Source: Strongylocentrotus droebachiensis (taxonomy: Eukaryota > Echinodermata > Echinoidea > Camarodonta > Strongylocentrotidae). Taken from it: 64,000 bases of DNA. Below the pieces are notes generated by a model. That model had not been told where the DNA came from. It searched no databases and saw only the letters and a program-made list of their open reading frames with translations. The DNA is taken from positions 186,001 through 250,000 of the forward strand of contig JAVYIG010002219.1 of assembly GCA_035222895.1 (NCBI GenBank), written 5' to 3'. Below are positions 61,407 through 64,000 of this stretch, in pieces. Position 1 is the stretch's first letter. Each line of letters begins with the position of its first letter. Made by a program: the position numbers and the translations under genes.

Positions 61407-63717
61407 AAGAGTTCATATCCTACCTTAAGTTCTTGGTCGAAAGCATTCTTCTGAAGTTTCAGGGCATTCTGGTTTAGTTTTGATGTCATGAAGCCATCCT
61501 GAAATGAATATTTTCAGTAAAAAATACTTGTAAGAAACATTACAATAATGTCATACTCTTGCGTTACATGACTATGTAGGCTTTACGACTGCTTCTCAAG
61601 GGGAATGCGACAATCTTGCAAAGCTTTATTTGACCAAAAGTATACGCATTATGTTACGGTGACGATTGAGTTGTAGTAAGTTATAGTGTTGGATCCAGGG
61701 TTGTCGAAGTTAGGTACTCGATTTTGGTTTGGAAATTACCGCGGAGCAATATTATCGCAAGAGAATTCATGTGTCATTCATTCAGGTAATAATGAAATAG
61801 AAATACTTTTGTCATTTTCGATGCTTCTTTTCGTAACCCACCTCAGACGTTGAATCCAAATCCATCATCTGCTTGAGGTTTGCCAATTCCTTCTCCAGTG
61901 TCAAGATGTGATCATCTTTCTTGAACTCTCTGGCTTGAAGATCCTATTACCAAAAAAGAAAAGAGGTAATATAGGAATATCTGCTGTTAGGTAATTGTTA
62001 GATAATTAGTATTCGTAAATCAAAAGAAGTCAAGAAAAACATTAAAGTTTCATTAAGTAAACTATCCCTTGATAAATCAATAAAATGATGGTATTGATGA
62101 TTACTCATGTAAATTTTAGTGTATTATGTTTTTTAGCCATGATTGTTACAAGTATAACAGTACTGTATTTGTAAAGTTACAATTCGGTATATATTTCACC
62201 GGTCTAATCTGCGACTTGGACTTTTTATCGACAAGCTGTGGAAAAAATAGAATACCATAACTATTTCATGATTACAATTTGTCTTCATATTGTTACTAAT
62301 CTTATAAATGTTCACGTATGTTAAATATGGCCACGCACAGAGGACTGAATTGTAAAAGGCTTGATTTTTTATTTTAAAATCTTAAACCGAATGCGCAGGT
62401 ATTTTGTTATTTTTTATTTAAATTCAAACTGTTGTTACTGTTGTGGGGTTATGATTTTATGATATGATTGTTTAATATAATGTCACCTTGTTGTGACAGT
62501 ATCCACAATCCAATGCTACAAAGGGAAATACGAAAAATTGCAATATTTTTCATTGAAAACAAGAAGATTATGTAAGCCTCAAAAAAGACATTTAAAGATT
62601 TTCTTCAAAGTGAGGCAGGCAATAACAACCCCCCCCCCCCCCTCCCCCATCGGCGCCATTGTACCTCTATTGAACATTGTGTTTATATGAGGGTTTCTTG
62701 AAGTAAGTCGTATTGTGGCTTATGAATTTCAATAAGATGACATACCTTGATCTGTATACTGAGAGACTCGTTGTTCTGCTTAGTCTCATCCAGATCAGTT
62801 TGAAGACCCAAGACCACCTCCCCAGCATCCTCGTAGCGCTGCAGTAAATCCTAAGAACAGAAGAGAGAGAGAGAAAAAAAAAGTCATTATTTCCATGGAT
62901 AATCATCAGATTCTATGCAATAATAATGATAATCTGTAGTTATAAAGCGCTTAATACGACATACCGCCTCAAAGCGCTTTACAGAATTATTATCCCGGTC
63001 ATCGGATTTATACACGCACAATCTCCCCTCCCTGGGGAGTATTCCTACAATAAGCTAACCAATTTCGAAGGTTTATACAAATCGCGTTACCTTTTCACCA
63101 TAGTTATGCATGATTAATTTTGTGTATATTATCTAGGATTACAACTCCTTACTTCTGCAAAATATTTGCCTATTTGAAAAGTATCTATACCCACCTCAAT
63201 TTCACACGTCTTCTTTTCGATGTCTGTCTCAAGATCGCGTATCTTGGTCTCGAAATCAAAGACGCGGTTGTCAGCTGTCTGCCGCTTATCTTGAGCTTCC
63301 TACATATAAGAAATATAAGGAAGAACGGGATAGAGAGGGGAAATAGTTACATTCAGAAAGTATCAAGTGAAACATAAGTCTGTGGATACCAAACACCTAA
63401 AACTATAATCAGCTTCAAATCAGTGTTGCAGTCGAGTATCTTCATTATCTTGGCGTTTGCCTCGTACCGAGTTTTTGTACAAAACTTATGGTAGGTTAAT
63501 TTTTTGACAGCTTCTTGACTCGCGGGAACGGCTAGCCTCGACTTCATCACTGCTGTCTGCTTCAAATCATAGAATATCATAACAGAAAAATCGAAGAGGG
63601 TAAAAATGTCACCTGCAGGTCGAGGGCTAGATCGAGGTTCTTGGTCTGCAAATTGTCCAGTTCGTTCTGGAGTTCGACGATGCGTTTGGTCTTCGTCTTT
63701 TCACGATCACGGAGATT
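35157..63717 (-). CDS. Long coiled-coil protein with C-terminal protein kinase domain, 42+ exons
   Basis: One minus-strand gene of about 28.5 kb. 42 exons give roughly 1,870 residues, and its start lies beyond the right edge. Exons 1-39 as seen here (63717 down to 38003) are all phase 0 at both ends. They code about 1,500 residues of charged, Leu-periodic coiled coil (E, K, Q, L, R dominate) with no globular motif. Exon 40 (phase 0 in, 2 out) and exon 41 (2/2) form a linker. Exon 42 is the kinase. Kinases with long coiled coils such as ROCK, MRCK or citron have the kinase at the N-terminus; here it is at the C-terminus. Coiled coils usually dimerise or scaffold, so a kinase held on a long rod is a reasonable inference. 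Substrate, location and orthologue are unknown. The exons read cleanly with consensus splice sites and no stops, so the gene looks functional. Confidence 0.85.
36563..36670 (-). CDS. Kinase gene linker exon 41
   Basis: 108 nt, phase 2 at both ends, between TTTTTTGCAG and GA|GTGAGT. It encodes a short basic helix (GERERTELKETVKDL, LLKKLRYQLSE) that runs straight into FHEFMLEKR of the kinase exon. The frame is fixed by both neighbours. Confidence 0.85.
37139..37194 (-). CDS. Kinase gene linker exon 40 (56 nt)
   Basis: Bounded by a good acceptor (CTCTACCCTGTACAG) and donor (AGGAG|GTAATT). It encodes an acidic, serine-rich, non-helical stretch (DPFLESGDSGDD). It converts the phase 0 of all upstream exons to the phase 2 needed by the two exons after it, which supports the call. 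It is a probable flexible hinge between rod and kinase. Confidence 0.7.
37440..37598 (+). repeat. (GAT)n microsatellite in a kinase-gene intron
   Basis: About 50 GAT/GAG triplets in an uninterrupted block. Poly-Asp, poly-Met, poly-Ser, poly-His and poly-Ile frames through it are artefacts. It lies between exons 40 and 39 of the kinase gene. Confidence 0.95.
38003..38179 (-). CDS. Coiled-coil exon 39
   Basis: 177 nt, phase 0/0, from ATCTGTAG to ATG|GTAGGT. It codes AMKAALNTSAVDFGLL, then DLCQSLDDMRQLNAHMKLEI and KANLEEM. It is less regular than the other coil exons, with a Gly/Thr-containing head that may break the coil before the hinge. Confidence 0.85.
38923..39213 (-). CDS. Coiled-coil exon 38, longest of the rod
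   Basis: 291 nt, 97 codons, phase 0/0, from TCTTGCAG to GAG|GTAAGC. It codes a continuous Lys/Glu helix (KMKEQSDLIEEKFTEALARK, KATETNEIRDQLEAKAAEAE, KKLKEVLEVKVTEAETREK). It is probably a fusion of two or three ancestral short exons by intron loss, since its neighbours are 35-42 codons each. Confidence 0.92.
39300..39475. repeat. SINE-like fragment in a kinase-gene intron
   Basis: GAGGTACCT..TGTACCTGGGTGGAGAGTGGCAAAT, TCTTGCCAAA, and GCGGAGATACGAACCCTCA followed by a CCACTACTCCTCC tail. The same order of motifs appears near 50930 and 52275. On the minus strand the GAACCC box resembles a tRNA B-box. Confidence 0.5.
40418..43613 (-). CDS. Coiled-coil exons 33-37 (alternating 126/105-nt module)
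   Basis: Exons 43488-43613 (126), 42696-42800 (105), 41916-42041 (126), 41197-41301 (105) and 40418-40543 (126), all phase 0. The first and third are clear duplicates. Both open with a Ser/Pro-containing head (NLSPTVTPDKVEK, TSRPALAPGVTEK) and end in a heptad helix (IKKDLEQKL, ERKELEEKL). The two 105-nt exons are also duplicates, both ending in LE.EIK and both followed by GTA donors. Lengths are 6-5-6-5-6 heptads. Confidence 0.88.
41690..41870 (-). repeat. tRNA-derived SINE in a kinase-gene intron
   Basis: On the minus strand CGCGCTGGCCCAGTGGGAGG (A-box region) is followed by GGTCTCGTGATCGGAAGG and CCGAGTTCGAAACC (B-box). The spacing is tRNA-like. The body continues leftward to a GTGTGTGCTTGT tail. 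The element lies between exons 41916 and 41197. Confidence 0.65.
44008..46292 (+). repeat. 1,145-bp tandem duplication in a kinase-gene intron
   Basis: Copies at 44008-45152 and 45153-46292 differ at only a few per cent of positions. Each starts with a hairpin (ACTTGTT TGG AACAAGT) and TATAGGTGGGCTGG. Each carries three TGACGTCAT-like sites, two blocks of alternating GCGC with TACGCGC units, and AAGGTCAAGGTTGAAAA near the end. No coding frame is present. It enlarges the intron between exons 43488 and 46529. Confidence 0.93.
46300..46474 (+). repeat. Three tandem copies of a ~57-bp hairpin unit
   Basis: Each unit reads AAAGGCAATTTTAACAAAAA, then TATA, then GGTGGTCTGTAT TAG ATACAGCCCACC, a near-perfect stem-loop. 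Spacers are TGATAA or TGATAATA. The units follow directly after the 1,145-bp duplication. The GGTGGGC core resembles the GGTGGGCTGG at its start, so both may belong to one element. Confidence 0.9.
46529..48006 (-). CDS. Coiled-coil module D3: exons 29-32
   Basis: Exons 47890-48006 (117), 47477-47602 (126), 46938-47054 (117) and 46529-46651 (123), all phase 0. The 117-nt exons share KSACE, KLDKEKANLLKQL or KLEKEKANLTRQL, and a terminal Cys. The 126-nt exon shares AEIQGATKKL and LRKEKKELVEEI with exons 48670 and 51283. The module is a third, partly rearranged copy of D1 and D2 upstream. Codons are open throughout and the splice sites are standard. Confidence 0.9.
48670..50769 (-). CDS. Coiled-coil module D2: exons 25-28
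   Basis: Exons 50653-50769 (117), 49897-50025 (129), 49393-49509 (117) and 48670-48795 (126), all phase 0. They match module D1 exon for exon in length and sequence. Examples are VKEESEKQVTELQ against SKEESEMEVTELQ, LEKSFLKCQ against LMKSFQECK, and LQKDKKELEEKL against LQKEKKKLEEKL. This is a four-exon tandem duplication. Confidence 0.92.
48953..49170. mobile_element. TTAA MITE, family Y (truncated copy 3)
   Basis: Starts at TTAA (48949-48952) with AGAGAAGGTTGAGTTCTGG, as in the 22124 copy. AGTAGTCCCAT near 49139 and TCTGTGCA match the middle of the family. The right half, with its inverted end, is missing. It is in an intron of the kinase gene. Confidence 0.7.
50890..51075 (-). repeat. SINE-like fragment in a kinase-gene intron
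   Basis: GAGTGTGGCAAATGTAGATC, CAATATCCTGCCAAAGGACG and TAGATTCGAACCCCGTATCT match, in order, the better preserved copy at 52210-52410. The ATTCGAACCCC box is the complement of a tRNA B-box. Confidence 0.55.
51283..53144 (-). CDS. Coiled-coil module D1: exons 21-24
   Basis: Exons 53028-53144 (117), 52423-52551 (129), 51716-51832 (117) and 51283-51408 (126), all phase 0. The content is charged helix: VTELQKKNDSISSELATV, LKGTLEELKEENK, VAKWEKEKANFLKQLEDRQ and LQKEKKKLEEKLQ. Three of the four exons end in C plus K or Q, or in LQ, at the same place. It is the best preserved copy of the four-exon unit. Confidence 0.92.
52090..52410 (-). repeat. tRNA-derived SINE in a kinase-gene intron
   Basis: Minus-strand head GGTGTCGTGGTCTAGTGGAT (A-box) followed by a GGTTCGCGGTTCGAGTCCCA B-box at tRNA spacing. 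The body contains GATATTGATCTGCATTTTGCC and ends in (TTATTA)n near 52095. It is the clearest SINE in the window. Confidence 0.75.
53622..56112 (-). CDS. Coiled-coil exons 16-20
   Basis: Exons 55987-56112 (126), 55588-55713 (126), 54920-55018 (99), 54146-54274 (129) and 53622-53726 (105), all phase 0. Products include VNQEKDRLELLVGSLTREN, FSEEKSQLSKKLEDARQKCQ, ELEEKLSAEEHGKEQQQNEE, KELAERAAKEKDKLTAELAE and RIERVHKIGDGLAEKN. Several end in YQ or CQ immediately before the donor, as in the modules on either side. The exon at 53622 is less acidic and has Gly residues, suggesting a small break in the coil. Confidence 0.88.
54740..54835 (+). repeat. (AAT)n plus TATATAGCGC SINE-like fragment
   Basis: AATAATAATAATAATAATTA leads into CAGTGCTTATATAGCGCCTA and TCTAAGCGCTCTACA. 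The pattern matches fragments at 15706 and 62925. Confidence 0.5.
55070..55160 (+). repeat. (GA)n purine tract
   Basis: GAGAGA run in the intron between exons 18 and 17. Similar tracts lie at 53820-53915 and, as CT, at 63922-64000. The serine/leucine frames through them are artefacts. Confidence 0.8.
56736..58871 (-). CDS. Coiled-coil exons 10-15: three tandem copies of a 105+84-nt pair
   Basis: Exons 58767-58871 (105), 58180-58263 (84), 57888-57992 (105), 57377-57460 (84), 57024-57128 (105) and 56736-56819 (84), all phase 0. The 105-nt exons share DRL..L, DLQ or DLR, N.TEAENQ or NEADS.NQ, and every one of their donors follows AATCAG. The 84-nt exons share RLS or LSD near the start and L..EKEQL near the end. 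Each pair codes 35+28 residues, nine heptads. The repeat is clear in protein, in length and in splice flanks. Confidence 0.92.
59354..63717 (-). CDS. Coiled-coil exons 1-9 (5'-most visible part)
   Basis: Exons 63613-63717 (105), 63195-63299 (105), 62746-62850 (105), 62200-62235 (36, candidate), 61842-61943 (102), 61424-61498 (75), 61042-61146 (105), 60485-60589 (105) and 59354-59449 (96), all phase 0. Products include RIVELQNELDNLQTKN, FETKIRDLETDIEKK, LGLQTDLDETKQNNE, LTLEKELANLKQMM, KLEQDIGYMQKEKDELYQEI and LKQEIEDLKEERIELELKLK. None begins with a start codon in context, so the 5' end of the gene lies to the right of this window. Confidence 0.87.
59770..60070 (+). repeat. Dispersed repeat with tRNA-like SINE head
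   Basis: Matches 8730-8890, then continues. TCATGGTTCAGTGACAAAGC (A-box-like), GGCCTCGTAACTGTGAGGCC (a perfect hairpin) and CAGGATCAAAACCGTATC (B-box-like) follow at tRNA-like spacing. Confidence 0.55.
61375..61402 (+). repeat. (AT)n microsatellite
   Basis: ATATAT run in the intron beside exon 61424-61498. Confidence 0.85.
62200..62235 (-). CDS. Candidate 36-nt microexon of the kinase gene
   Basis: Twelve codons (LVDKKSKSQIRP) between a good acceptor (TTTTTTCCACAG) and a CCG|GTGAAA donor, phase 0 at both ends like every neighbour. The basic, Pro-ending peptide is not coil-like. It could be an optional insert or a chance match. Confidence 0.45.
62925..63060 (+). repeat. SINE-like fragment (AAT plus TATAAAGCGC)
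   Basis: AATAATAATGATAATCTGTA leads into GTTATAAAGCGCTTAATACG, CAAAGCGCTTTACAGAA and ATTATCCCGGTCATCGGAT. It is similar to the 15706 and 54740 fragments. Confidence 0.5.
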
Positions 63718-63915
63718 CTTCAAGAAAAGGACAAAGAATACGATATTTTATGTCGTGTGATGTCAGGATTATTTCAAATCGGTTAAAATTCATTCTTTTT
63801 ACAATCTGACTACGTTAATCATTCAAACTTAAACACATTCCTACATGAATTTACTTTGGAAACGACGTGTAATTTGAACTTGGAAATTAATAATTTCAGA
63901 GTTAGAGATTTGTTT

Positions 63916-63921
<6 letters not shown>

Positions 63922-63950
<29 letters not shown>

Positions 63951-63952
63951 AT

Positions 63953-63989
<37 letters not shown>

Positions 63990-64000
63990 TCACTCTCTCT
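63922..64000 (+). repeat. (CT)n microsatellite at the window edge
   Basis: CTCTCT run, interrupted once near 63950, continuing to the last base. It lies in an intron or upstream of the kinase gene. Confidence 0.9.

Noticed and set aside
63353..63580. A 75-codon minus-strand frame between the first two coil exons
   Set aside because: It is not coil-like, lacks phase-compatible splice sites, and is flanked by well-supported exons that join without it.

Overview
This is a eukaryotic (animal) window, AT-rich, with long introns, many short exons and dense transposable-element debris. It holds a two-domain SRCR receptor, secreted phospholipase A2 exons, a HARBI1-type transposase, a CR1/L2-like LINE, several MITE families and tRNA-derived SINE fragments. 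This mix fits a marine invertebrate deuterostome, most likely an echinoderm such as a sea urchin. That placement is inference from gene and repeat types; there is no species-specific marker.

Layout. 0.4-4.1 kb: a four-exon Harbinger transposase gene on the minus strand with one frameshift, and its terminal repeat at the upstream end. 5.0-7.3 kb: copy A of a segmental duplication carrying an intact phospholipase A2 active-site exon. 12.4-12.7 kb: a MITE. 12.96-19.4 kb: a complete four-exon minus-strand gene for a secreted-then-anchored receptor (signal peptide, two SRCR domains, one membrane span, proline-rich tail). 18.6-25 kb: a dense patch of MITEs, duplicated repeats, palindromes and a tRNA-like relic. 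25.2-29.0 kb: a nearly full-length LINE with one frameshift in its ORF. 29.2-33.2 kb: copy B of the duplication, with a dead active-site exon but an intact last phospholipase exon, interrupted by a TTAA MITE and a mariner.

35.2-63.7 kb is the main feature: one minus-strand gene of at least 42 exons, running off the right edge or starting near it. It encodes about 1,500 residues of coiled coil made from tandemly duplicated exon modules, followed by a C-terminal protein kinase domain (HND in place of HRD, DMG in place of DFG). All 39 coiled-coil exons are phase 0, and 22 of them are exactly 4, 5 or 6 heptads long. I do not recognise this architecture as a standard family. It is the best candidate here for something undescribed. 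A 1.15-kb tandem duplication and a tripled hairpin sit in one of its introns.

Exon calls come from reading AG/GT boundaries, reading frame and family motifs by eye. No alignment or gene-prediction software was run.
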